NCBI GenBank assembly: GCA_015057445.1
Contig: SVEI01000002.1
Span: 1 to 64,000, forward strand
Direction of reading: 5' to 3'
Origin: Lachnospiraceae bacterium
Lineage (GTDB): Bacteria; Bacillota; Clostridia; Lachnospirales; Lachnospiraceae
DNA: 64,000 nucleotides
Shown here: piece after piece, positions 54,310-62,973 of the stretch
Layout: every line of letters begins with the position of its first letter
Numbering within the stretch: the stretch's first letter is position 1
Position numbers and translations under genes: made by a program
The notes under the pieces: generated by a model
The model's database searches: none
Told to the model about the DNA's origin: nothing
The model's input: only the letters and a program-made list of their open reading frames with translations

Positions 54310-55242
54310 ATGAAGGTAGTATATATGGGAACACCGGATTTTGCGGTGTATGCTTTAGAATCAATAATAAAAGCAGGACATGACGTGCAGGCAGTAATTA
54401 CTCAGCCTGATAAGGCAAAAGGGAGAAGTAAGGCTTTGATACCTACGCCAGTTAAAGCTAAAGCTATGGAATATGATATTCCGGTGTATCAGCCAGAGAA
54501 GCTTAGAGAGGAAGAAAATGTAAAGCTTCTCACAGACATTAATCCAGATATAATTGTGGTTGCAGCCTATGGTCAAATTCTGCCAGAAAGTATTCTTAAT
54601 ATACCTAAGTACGGATGTATTAATATTCACGCATCACTACTTCCAAAGTACAGAGGGGCTGCTCCAATAGAGTGGTCTATTATAGATGGGGAAGAGGTAA
54701 CTGGAGTAACTACTATGTACATGGAAAAAGGACTTGATACAGGTGATATGATAGAAAAGGTTCAAGTTGCTATAGAGTCAGATGATACAGGAATAACATT
54801 ACATGATAAGTTAGCGGAGGCCGGAGCTAAGCTGATACTATCAACATTAGATAAACTTGAAGCAGGTACAGCAGTGAGAACTAAGCAAAATAATGATGAA
54901 AGCTGTTATGCTTCTATGCTTAGCAAAGAGATGGGCAATATCGATTTTACAAAGTCGGCTGATGAGATTGAGAGATTGATCCGTGGACTTAATCCGTGGC
55001 CATGCGCTTACACAAGAATTGATGGCAAAGGAGTTAAAATATTCAAGGCTCAGGTGTGTCAAGTGGCGGATGGTGCTACTCCGGGAGAGATAGTTGAAGT
55101 TACTAAGAAAACATTTACTATAGCTTGTGGCAAGGATGGACTTATTATAAAGAATCTTCAGCCAGAAGGAAAAAAGCCTATGGATACAGTATCCTACCTT
55201 AATGGAAATAAACTTAATGTGGGAATGATTGCAGGAGAATAA
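54310..55242 (+). CDS. fmt: Methionyl-tRNA formyltransferase
   Basis: Formylates initiator Met-tRNA with 10-formyltetrahydrofolate. The catalytic region shows INIHASLLPKYRGAAPIEWSII (from about residue 105) with the Asn-His pair and, near 143, GLDTGDM with the Asp. N-terminus VVYMGTPDFAVYAL and the C-terminal OB-fold domain from about 206 (LNPWPCAYTRIDGKGVKIF) are present; 310 residues is normal. The stop is one base before the rsmB start region. Confidence 0.97.
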   Translation: MKVVYMGTPDFAVYALESIIKAGHDVQAVITQPDKAKGRSKALIPTPVKAKAMEYDIPVYQPEKLREEENVKLLTDINPDIIVVAAYGQILPESILNIPKYGCINIHASLLPKYRGAAPIEWSIIDGEEVTGVTTMYMEKGLDTGDMIEKVQVAIESDDTGITLHDKLAEAGAKLILSTLDKLEAGTAVRTKQNNDESCYASMLSKEMGNIDFTKSADEIERLIRGLNPWPCAYTRIDGKGVKIFKAQVCQVADGATPGEIVEVTKKTFTIACGKDGLIIKNLQPEGKKPMDTVSYLNGNKLNVGMIAGE

Positions 55243-55243
55243 A

Positions 55244-56530
55244 ATGATTAATACCAGAGACATAGTACTTAATATATTGATGGATATAGAGACTAATAAG
55301 ACCTTTTCTAATCAGGCCATATCCAAAGCTTTATCTAAGAACCAGTTTGAAGATAAGCGCGATAGAGCATTTATAACAAGGTTGGCAGAAGGTGTTATGG
55401 AGCAGCTTATTTCCTTGGATTTTATTATCAATCAGTTTTCTAAGACGAAAGTAAAAAAATGCAAGCCTTTGATTAGATGTGTTCTTAGAATGGGAGCGTA
55501 TCAGATTCTTTACATGGAATCAGTACCAGACAGTGCGGCATGTAATGAATCTGTAAAACTTGTTAAAAATCATGGATTTGGAAGCCTATCAGGCTTTGTT
55601 AATGGAGTGCTTAGAAATATTGCTAGGAATAAGGATAATATAGCAGAACCATCAGGAGATAAGAATTCTCCAGAGTATTTGTCGGTAAAGTATTCTATGC
55701 CACAATGGCTTGTGGAGAAGTTAAGAACAGATTACCCCAAACAGTATATTAAAATAATTGAAGGATGTTTCTGGGATAGAGATACTTCTATAAGAGTAAA
55801 TACTACAAAGATATCTAGAGAACAACTTAAGGATATGCTTCTTGAGTGTGGTATAACAGTAGAGTATGGTAATTATGATGATAAGGCACTTTTGATTAGT
55901 GACTATGATTTTATCAAGAAAGTACCTGGATACAAGAAAGGGTATTTTACAGTTCAGGATGAAAGCTCAATGTGTGCAATAAGAGCTGCAGGTATAAAAC
56001 CTGGAGATTATGTTGTGGATTTGTGTGCGGCTCCTGGCGGGAAAACTACCTGTGCAGCTGAGTATTTAGAGGGACAAGGCCATATTAGTTCTATGGATAT
56101 ATCAGAAGATAAGTTAGAGCTTATTGAAGAAAATGTGTCAAGGCTGGGTTTTGATAATGTTTCCATAAGTTGCCATGATGCAACACAGACTATAGCGAAT
56201 TTGAAAGCAGATGTGGTGATTGCTGACTTGCCATGTTCAGGTCTTGGTATAATTGGTAGAAAAAATGATATAAAATATAGATTAGAACAAAATCAACTAA
56301 ATGACTTGGTGGTGTTACAGCGGCAGATATTAGATAATGCAAAGAATTATGTTAAAGCTGGAGGAACATTACTATATAGTACATGTACAATTAATCCAGA
56401 TGAGAATCAAGACAATGTAAAATGGTTCTTGGAAAAATATGGAGAATTCGAACTGATGGAAGAAAAGCTTTTTTTGCAAGGTGTAGATTTGTGTGATGGC
56501 TTCTACTACGCGGTTCTTAAGAAGAGGTAA
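55244..56530 (+). CDS. rsmB: 16S rRNA (cytosine(967)-C5)-methyltransferase RsmB
   Basis: A 428-residue two-part enzyme: an N-terminal NusB-like RNA-binding domain (residues 1-135) and a SAM methyltransferase domain. DLCAAPGGKTTCAAEYL near 261 binds SAM; DLPCSGLGIIGRKNDIKYR near 325 and YSTCTINPDEN near 375 carry the two catalytic Cys. ATG 55244 is chosen because CAGGAGA precedes it by 6 bases and it clears the fmt stop. It is the gene once called sun, in the expected Firmicutes order. Confidence 0.94.
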   Translation: MINTRDIVLNILMDIETNKTFSNQAISKALSKNQFEDKRDRAFITRLAEGVMEQLISLDFIINQFSKTKVKKCKPLIRCVLRMGAYQILYMESVPDSAACNESVKLVKNHGFGSLSGFVNGVLRNIARNKDNIAEPSGDKNSPEYLSVKYSMPQWLVEKLRTDYPKQYIKIIEGCFWDRDTSIRVNTTKISREQLKDMLLECGITVEYGNYDDKALLISDYDFIKKVPGYKKGYFTVQDESSMCAIRAAGIKPGDYVVDLCAAPGGKTTCAAEYLEGQGHISSMDISEDKLELIEENVSRLGFDNVSISCHDATQTIANLKADVVIADLPCSGLGIIGRKNDIKYRLEQNQLNDLVVLQRQILDNAKNYVKAGGTLLYSTCTINPDENQDNVKWFLEKYGEFELMEEKLFLQGVDLCDGFYYAVLKKR

Positions 56531-56531
56531 G

Positions 56532-57599
56532 ATGAATATTATGGATATTAAGTCAATGTATTTAACTGAATTAGAGGCTTTTTTGAAGGAAAAGGGGTAC
56601 CCTGCCTTTAGAGCGAAACAACTGTATCAGTGGCTACACGAAAAGCACGTGGCATCTCTTGATGATATGACTAATATCCCTAAGAATCTTAAAGAAGACA
56701 TCAAAGAGGCAGGATTTGTTACTATTGAGGAAGAGACCAGACAGGAATCTGCAAAGGATGGAACTATCAAATTCTTATATAGAATGCAAGATGGACAGAT
56801 GATAGAAACTGTATTTATGAAGTATAGCTATGGTAACTCTATTTGTATCTCATCTCAGGCTGGATGTAGAATGGGGTGCAAGTTCTGTGCATCAACTATA
56901 GGCGGTTTAATTAGAAATCTTACTGTGTCTGAGATGTTAGAACAAATTTATATGACTATGCGTCTTACGGGAGAAAGGATTTCTAATATTGTTGTTATGG
57001 GAACTGGAGAACCGCTAGATAACTATGACAACCTAATTAGATTTATAAGAATAATATCTGATGAGAAGGGCTACAACATAAGTCAGAGAAATATTACAGT
57101 GTCTAGTTGCGGAATAGTACCAAACATTAAGAAGCTTGCAGATGAGGATTTGACCATAACATTTGCACTGTCGTTACATGGAACAACAGATGATGAGAGA
57201 AAAGAACTTATGCCTATAGCCCATCAATATTCCCTTAAGGAAACTATAGATTGTTGTAAGGAGTATTTTCATAAGACTGGTAGAAGACTTACTTTCGAAT
57301 ATAGCTTGGTTAAAGGTAAGAATGATACACCGGAACATGCTCTAAGACTAGCAAAACTTTTGAAAGGTATTAATTGCCATGTCAATTTAATACCCGTAAA
57401 CCCTATAAGTGAACGTGATTTTAGGCCAGGAGACAAGGCTTCTATTGAAAAATTCAAATTAATACTTGAAAAAAATTCAATTAATGGTACTATTAGAAGG
57501 AGTGTGGGTAGCGATATAGACGCAGCCTGCGGACAGTTAAGAAGGAAACATAGGATTAACAGTCAGGAGGAAACTGATGCAGTCGAGTGGAATAACTGA
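56532..57599 (+). CDS. rlmN: Dual-specificity 23S rRNA/tRNA adenine C2-methyltransferase RlmN
   Basis: A 355-residue radical-SAM enzyme methylating A2503 of 23S rRNA and A37 of tRNAs. The cluster motif CRMGCKFCAST lies near residues 113-123; GTGEPLDNYDNL near 157, and the C-terminal GSDIDAACGQL near 324 with the methyl-carrying Cys. N-terminus LTELEAFLKEKGYPAFRAKQLYQWL is typical. ATG 56532 is one base after the rsmB stop with AAGAGG upstream; ATG 56541 is possible. Its end overlaps the next gene by 23 bases. Confidence 0.95.
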   Translation: MNIMDIKSMYLTELEAFLKEKGYPAFRAKQLYQWLHEKHVASLDDMTNIPKNLKEDIKEAGFVTIEEETRQESAKDGTIKFLYRMQDGQMIETVFMKYSYGNSICISSQAGCRMGCKFCASTIGGLIRNLTVSEMLEQIYMTMRLTGERISNIVVMGTGEPLDNYDNLIRFIRIISDEKGYNISQRNITVSSCGIVPNIKKLADEDLTITFALSLHGTTDDERKELMPIAHQYSLKETIDCCKEYFHKTGRRLTFEYSLVKGKNDTPEHALRLAKLLKGINCHVNLIPVNPISERDFRPGDKASIEKFKLILEKNSINGTIRRSVGSDIDAACGQLRRKHRINSQEETDAVEWNN

Positions 57600-58296
57600 T
57601 ACTGGTTCTAAACGTAAGAATAACCAGGATAGTATATTTTTCAGTGATGAGCCAGTGGGAAGTCTTCCTAATTTGTACATTGTTGCAGATGGTATGGGAG
57701 GGCATAGAGCAGGAGATAAGGCATCGAGAATGGCCATTGATATAACTGTGGAATTTATTAAGAAGTCAACTTTGGAGAATCCCATAGCTATACTGAAACG
57801 TGCTATGATATATGCGAACAATGAAATATATAAGTCTGCTAATAAGGATCCAGACCTAAGTGGAATGGGAACTACTATGGTGGCAGCAGTTGCTCTTGAA
57901 GATAAGTTATACGTTGCTAATGTTGGCGACAGTAGACTTTACGTAGTTAATAATGACATCAGACAGATTACTATGGATCATTCCCTTGTGGAGGAGATGA
58001 TTCGTAGTGGTGAGCTAGAGCGAAAGAAAGGAAGGAACCATCCCGAGAAGAATATCATAACTAAGGCTATGGGTTCAAAGGATGAGGTTGTGCCAGACTT
58101 TTTTGAGATAGATATGGATCCGGATGACAAGTACATACTATGTTCAGATGGATTATCCAACATGGTGGAAGACGATGAGATAAGAGATATAGTAGTGGAT
58201 TACAAAGATATAAAAGATGCTACTAGAGCATTGGTGGATAGAGCCAATTATTATGGTGGTTCTGACAATATATCAGTAGTAATAGTTTCCAGATAA
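57577..58296 (+). CDS. stp: PP2C-type Ser/Thr protein phosphatase Stp/PrpC
   Basis: A 239-residue metal-dependent phosphatase that reverses PrkC phosphorylation. Signatures: RKNNQDSIFF near 13-22, VADGMGGHRAGDKAS near 36-50, NVGDSRLYVVNN near 112, LCSDGLSNMV near 187 and GGSDNISVVIV near 227-237. Asp residues for two metals are all present. It starts within rlmN with a strong AGGAGG and is followed 52 bases later by prkC, the usual phosphatase-kinase pair. Confidence 0.95.
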   Translation: MQSSGITDTGSKRKNNQDSIFFSDEPVGSLPNLYIVADGMGGHRAGDKASRMAIDITVEFIKKSTLENPIAILKRAMIYANNEIYKSANKDPDLSGMGTTMVAAVALEDKLYVANVGDSRLYVVNNDIRQITMDHSLVEEMIRSGELERKKGRNHPEKNIITKAMGSKDEVVPDFFEIDMDPDDKYILCSDGLSNMVEDDEIRDIVVDYKDIKDATRALVDRANYYGGSDNISVVIVSR

Positions 58297-58348
58297 AATA
58301 CTTTTCCGATAAGTTTTGTCGGTGTATATAACAGAAAGGGTTGAAGTT

Positions 58349-60667
58349 ATGTTAAAACCAGGAATGATACTTTGCGATAGATATGAGATACTGGAAGTAG
58401 TTGGCGCTGGTGGTATGTCTATTGTGTATAAGGCAAGATGTCATAGACTTAATAGAAATGTTGCAATTAAGGTACTTAAGCCTGAATTCAGCAGAGACCA
58501 GAATTTTGTTACCAAGTTCAGAGTAGAAGCACAAGCTTCTGCAGGACTTGCACATCCTAATATTGTAAATGTATATGATGTATACGATGATGAGGGCGTA
58601 TATTTTATTGTTATGGAGTTGGTTGAGGGTATTACCTTAAAGGATTACATTGCAGAGAATGGACGTCTTACTATGGATAGAGCCATAGATTTTGCTATCC
58701 AGATAGCATCTGGTCTTGAGGCAGCTCATGAGAGCCATGTAATTCACAGAGATATTAAACCACAGAATATTATTGTTTCGAAGAATGGTAATCTTAAGGT
58801 TACTGACTTTGGTATTGCAAAAGCAGCATCATCTAACACACTCACTTCTGGAGCCATGGGATCAGTACATTATATTTCCCCAGAACAGGCTCGTGGTGGG
58901 TATAGTGATGAGAGAAGTGATATCTATTCTCTTGGTATAACTATGTATGAAATGGTTACAGGCAGAGTGCCTTTCGAGGGTGATAATAATGTGTCTGTTG
59001 CACTTATGCATATTCAGAGTGATATGATACCACCAAGACAGTATTATCCTGATATATATTCAAGTTTTGAGAAGGTTATTCTTAAGGCAACTCAGAAGAA
59101 ACCAGAGAGAAGATACCTTACTGCAAGTGCCCTTATTGCAGATTTAAAGAGAGTACAGAATAATCCGAATATAGATATAGTGGTAGCACCAACCTCTATT
59201 ACAAACAGCCCTACACAAGAGTGGAGTAAAGAAGATGTTCAAGCTATAAGGGCTGGTGTTAATGGTTCGACACAGGGGGCTATGAATGGTGTAGTGAATG
59301 GTGCTATGGCAGGTGCTGCCTATGGTGCAATGAATGGTTATGCTAATCAGTATGGTAATGGTCAGTTAGACACATTCAACCAACCATTCCAAAATGAAAT
59401 GGGAGAGATGCAACCAATTGGTGGGATTACTCCTATTACTGCGGATCATGGAAGAATTAATCAGATTATGAATGATAATTCTATGGAAGAGGCTTATGAG
59501 CTTACGGAGGAAGAAAAAGCTCCTATAATCCAAAATATCAAGAAAATTCAGGATTATGAGGATGAAATAGAAGATGATGATGACGATGATGATGGATTGC
59601 AGAAGGCGGTTGTAATAGGTGGTGTCCTTGCAGCTGTTGTTGTAGCTATTATTGTTATGATATTTGTTGGTAATTTCTTAGGATGGTTTAATTTTGGTGA
59701 TAAGGGTAAGAAAACTACAGAAGATCCAAAAGCTTCTACTGAGGAGAAAGTAGAAGATATTGTAATGATTGATGTTACTGGTGTTACTCAGGAGGCAGCT
59801 ATAAAGATGCTTAAGAATGAGGGCTTCAAGGAAGAGAATATCCTAATTGAGATGGTAACTGATGATGAGGCCCAGGAAGGATATGTAGTAGAGCAAAGCT
59901 TTAAAGAAGGAACTCCAGTACCTTCTAACGCAAAGATTACCCTTAGAGTAAGCGCAGGTGCTGAGGAAGCTATAGTTCCTGATGTAACAGGATATACAGA
60001 TGCACAGGCTTGTACAGTTATTACAGAGGCAGGATTTGAGTATGCGCATGCTTATGAGTATAGTGATGAAGTAGAGAAGGATTATGTTATCTCTACAACT
60101 CCAGCTGCTAATTCAACTGCTCCTAAGGGATCAAAGGTTGTTATAACAGTAAGTAATGGTTCAGAAAAGAAAGAAACAGTAGTTCCTAATATTTACGGAC
60201 TTTCTAAAGAAGATGCGATGACATCTATAGAGGCAGCAAAGCTTAAAGTGGGAAATGTAACTGAGGAACATCATGAGACAATTCCTGCAGGTCAGGTAAT
60301 AAGCCAAAGTCCAGCAGCAAACAGCCCTATCGAGGAGGGTCAGTCAGTTGATTTTGTTGTAAGTAAGGGTCCAGAGGAGAAAAAGGTGACTTATACTGCA
60401 AATATTGCAGGTACAATAACTTGTAATGATCCTGCATTAGATGGAACAGCAGTAACAGTTCAGGTTCTCTTTAATGGATCACCGGTTTTCTCTCAGGATG
60501 TAACAGTTACCTCAGGTAACACATATAATATTAGCGCTACAGTTCCTGGTCTTGAAGCAGAGGGTGGTTCAGCAGATTTTGCAATGGTTGATGGTACAGG
60601 TGCTAGTGTGACAGGCTCTTTCACCAAGGGTGCGATAAATATTTCATACACAAAGGTTGAAGAGTAG
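58349..60667 (+). CDS. prkC: PASTA-domain Ser/Thr protein kinase PrkC
   Basis: A 772-residue membrane kinase sensing peptidoglycan. The kinase domain covers residues 8-275: Gly loop GAGGMSIVYKA, VAIKVLK (K40), and HRDIKPQN with catalytic D135. Residues 305-360 are rich in Gly, Ala, Asn and Met (repeats such as GAMNG). A membrane helix lies near 418-445 after an acidic stretch. Outside are three PASTA repeats (about 475-540, 541-608, 610-672) and a C-terminal beta domain of about 95 residues. ATG 58349 has AGAAAGGG upstream; the in-frame GTG 58316 is less likely. Regulates division and wall metabolism in related bacteria. Confidence 0.95.
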   Translation: MLKPGMILCDRYEILEVVGAGGMSIVYKARCHRLNRNVAIKVLKPEFSRDQNFVTKFRVEAQASAGLAHPNIVNVYDVYDDEGVYFIVMELVEGITLKDYIAENGRLTMDRAIDFAIQIASGLEAAHESHVIHRDIKPQNIIVSKNGNLKVTDFGIAKAASSNTLTSGAMGSVHYISPEQARGGYSDERSDIYSLGITMYEMVTGRVPFEGDNNVSVALMHIQSDMIPPRQYYPDIYSSFEKVILKATQKKPERRYLTASALIADLKRVQNNPNIDIVVAPTSITNSPTQEWSKEDVQAIRAGVNGSTQGAMNGVVNGAMAGAAYGAMNGYANQYGNGQLDTFNQPFQNEMGEMQPIGGITPITADHGRINQIMNDNSMEEAYELTEEEKAPIIQNIKKIQDYEDEIEDDDDDDDGLQKAVVIGGVLAAVVVAIIVMIFVGNFLGWFNFGDKGKKTTEDPKASTEEKVEDIVMIDVTGVTQEAAIKMLKNEGFKEENILIEMVTDDEAQEGYVVEQSFKEGTPVPSNAKITLRVSAGAEEAIVPDVTGYTDAQACTVITEAGFEYAHAYEYSDEVEKDYVISTTPAANSTAPKGSKVVITVSNGSEKKETVVPNIYGLSKEDAMTSIEAAKLKVGNVTEEHHETIPAGQVISQSPAANSPIEEGQSVDFVVSKGPEEKKVTYTANIAGTITCNDPALDGTAVTVQVLFNGSPVFSQDVTVTSGNTYNISATVPGLEAEGGSADFAMVDGTGASVTGSFTKGAINISYTKVEE

Positions 60668-60670
60668 TTT

Positions 60671-61570
60671 ATGCAGGGGAAGATAATAAAAGGGGTAGGT
60701 GGATTTTACTATATCCACCTACCTGATAATAGAATATTTGAATGCAAGGCTAAGGGAGTATTTCGTAATCAAAATATTAAACCTACGGTAGGTGATAATG
60801 TTTTGATGGATATCATCGATGAACAGGCGCTTACAGGTAATATAAGTGATATATTGCCTAGAGAGAATTCTCTTATTAGACCTATGGTCAGTAATGTTGA
60901 CCAGGCCGTAATAATATTTGCACTGTCAGACCCGAAGCCTAATTTTAATTTATTGGACAGATTTCTCATTATGATGGATAGACAGGATGTCAAGACAATA
61001 ATATGTTTCAATAAGGCTGATTTGGTATCTGATGAGGAAGCAGATAAACTTAAGAGTATTTATGAGGCTTGTGGTTATGATGTTATCATAACCTCAACTT
61101 ATTATAGGGATGAGATTTCAGTACAAGAAGATGGAGTGGAAAAACTTAAAGGTTTAATAAAAGGAAAAACTACTGTTTTTGCAGGTCCATCTGGAGTTGG
61201 AAAGTCGTCACTTCTTAATGTGATTAATCCAAATGCTAAGGCACAGACAGGAAGTATTAGCGAAAAGATAAAACGAGGAAAACACACCACCAGACATTCA
61301 GAACTTATATGGGTGGGTGATGATACCTATATCATGGATACTCCTGGATTTTCCTCTCTTTTTGTAGAAGATATGGAGTGCGAAGATTTAAAGGAATTCT
61401 ATGGTGAATTCTTAAAGTACCAGAGTGATTGTAAGTTTATAGGATGCGTTCATATTAAGGAGCCTGTGTGTGGTGTGAAAAAAGCCCTATCAGAAGGAAA
61501 GATAAGTCAGCTTAGATATGACAACTATAGGCAACTATACGAGGAACTTAAAACTAAGAAAAAATGGTAA
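60671..61570 (+). CDS. rsgA: Ribosome small subunit-dependent GTPase RsgA
   Basis: A 299-residue circularly permuted GTPase for late 30S maturation. An N-terminal OB domain (about 1-68) is followed by motifs in permuted order: G4 CFNKADLV near 113-120, G1 GPSGVGKSSLLNVI near 172, G2/G3 TTRHSELI and DTPGFSSL near 222. The C-terminal zinc region has CKFIGCVHIKEPVCGVKKA. It follows prkC by 3 bases, in the conserved kinase-GTPase-rpe order; PrkC phosphorylates this protein in Bacillus. Confidence 0.95.
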   Translation: MQGKIIKGVGGFYYIHLPDNRIFECKAKGVFRNQNIKPTVGDNVLMDIIDEQALTGNISDILPRENSLIRPMVSNVDQAVIIFALSDPKPNFNLLDRFLIMMDRQDVKTIICFNKADLVSDEEADKLKSIYEACGYDVIITSTYYRDEISVQEDGVEKLKGLIKGKTTVFAGPSGVGKSSLLNVINPNAKAQTGSISEKIKRGKHTTRHSELIWVGDDTYIMDTPGFSSLFVEDMECEDLKEFYGEFLKYQSDCKFIGCVHIKEPVCGVKKALSEGKISQLRYDNYRQLYEELKTKKKW

Positions 61571-61623
61571 TATTATGATCAAAATTGTGTGATAATAGTT
61601 ACACGTATGTGGAGGAGAAAAAT

Positions 61624-62280
61624 ATGAATAAGATACTTTCACCATCACTTTTGTCAGTGGATTTTAATAATATTGAAAGAGACTCTAAAATTATAGATGA
61701 GGCAGGTGCTCAGTGGTTTCACTTAGATGTTATGGATGGTACATTTGTTCCAAATATATCATTTGGTCCGCCAGTCATAGAGTGTATACGTAAGATAACA
61801 GACAGATTTTTTGATGTTCACCTTATGATAGTTGAACCCGTTAGATATGTAGATGTATTTAAGCGTGCTGGTGCTGATATGATTACGGTACATTATGAGG
61901 CTTGCGAGGATCTTATGGCTACCATTAAAGCTATAAAGGATGCGGGGGTAAAGTGTGGTGTATCCATTAAACCTGATACTGATGTAAGTGTATTAGAGGA
62001 ATATATTCCGTATGTGGATATGGTTCTCATTATGAGTGTGGAACCAGGATTTGGCGGACAAAAGTTTATGCCTAAGGCTCTTGATAAGATTGCTGAAACT
62101 AAGGCAATGGCAGATAAGCTAGGTTGTGATATTGATATAGAGGTTGATGGTGGAATAACTCTTGATAATGTTAAATCAGTTGTTGACGCAGGAGCTAATA
62201 TTATAGTAGCTGGTTCAGCAGTATTTAAGGGTGATAAGGCCGATAATGTTAAGAAATTTTTAGAGGTTATGAACTCTTAA
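61624..62280 (+). CDS. rpe: Ribulose-phosphate 3-epimerase
   Basis: A 218-residue TIM-barrel enzyme of the pentose phosphate pathway. LSPSLLSVDFNNIERD, WFHLDVMDGTFVPNISFGPPVI near 31-52, VHLMIVEP near 66 and MSVEPGFGGQKFMP near 137-150 are all signature motifs with the metal-binding His and Asp. ATG 61624 has GTGGAGG upstream. Between rsgA and thiN as in Bacillus. Confidence 0.96.
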   Translation: MNKILSPSLLSVDFNNIERDSKIIDEAGAQWFHLDVMDGTFVPNISFGPPVIECIRKITDRFFDVHLMIVEPVRYVDVFKRAGADMITVHYEACEDLMATIKAIKDAGVKCGVSIKPDTDVSVLEEYIPYVDMVLIMSVEPGFGGQKFMPKALDKIAETKAMADKLGCDIDIEVDGGITLDNVKSVVDAGANIIVAGSAVFKGDKADNVKKFLEVMNS

Positions 62281-62322
62281 ACTAACTATGTAGATACAAT
62301 TTACTGGCGTAGAGATATTATT

Positions 62323-62973
62323 ATGAGTAAAAAAAATGTTATTATGGTTGTAGGTGGGGAAACCTGTGACGAAACAATTATAAATACTATAAATAGCAAC
62401 CCTGACTGTTATATTATGGGAGTTGATAGGGGAGCGGAAGTTATAGACAGGCTTGGTATAGAAGCTGATATGGTAATCGGAGATTTTGATTCTGCAGATT
62501 CTTTTATACGTGACAAATATCAGGGGAAGTCTAATGCAATATTTCTCAACCCCGTTAAGGATGCAACAGATACCCATATGGCAGTGTTAGAGGCTATAAA
62601 ACTCAAACCTAATTGCATAACCATTCTTGGAGCTACTGGTGGGAGACTTGATCATATGATGGGTAATTTTGCTCTGTTAAAGTTATGTGTTGATCAAGGT
62701 GTTAGTGCAACCATAATAGATGAACATAATAAAATTACAATGATAGATAAGCAAATGAAAATTAGTAAGCAAGAACAGTACGGGAAATATGTATCTTTGA
62801 TACCTTTTTCCGATGTGGTAACAGGAGTTTCTCTTACCGGATTTGCTTACGGACTTTCAAATGCTACTATGATAAAGGCTGATACCATAGGTATTAGCAA
62901 TGAAATAAGAGAGGAGGAAGGCTTCATTTCCATTAAGACAGGGTATCTTATGGTGATGGAGACCAAAGACTAA
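62323..62973 (+). CDS. thiN: Thiamine diphosphokinase (ThiN type)
   Basis: A 216-residue enzyme turning thiamine into thiamine diphosphate. The motifs GVDRGAEVIDRLGIEADMVIGDFDS (spanning residues 33-57), PVKDATDTHMAVL near 77-89 and LGATGGRLDHMMGN near 103-116 are diagnostic. Start ATG 62323 has GTAGAGA upstream, 42 bases after rpe. Its stop (TAA 62971-62973) shares a base with the putP start, so the last two genes are coupled although functionally unrelated. Confidence 0.93.
   Translation: MSKKNVIMVVGGETCDETIINTINSNPDCYIMGVDRGAEVIDRLGIEADMVIGDFDSADSFIRDKYQGKSNAIFLNPVKDATDTHMAVLEAIKLKPNCITILGATGGRLDHMMGNFALLKLCVDQGVSATIIDEHNKITMIDKQMKISKQEQYGKYVSLIPFSDVVTGVSLTGFAYGLSNATMIKADTIGISNEIREEEGFISIKTGYLMVMETKD

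Noticed and set aside
54847..55263. 138-codon minus-strand frame inside fmt
   Set aside because: It is antisense to a well-conserved gene, has no recognisable product and no start signals.
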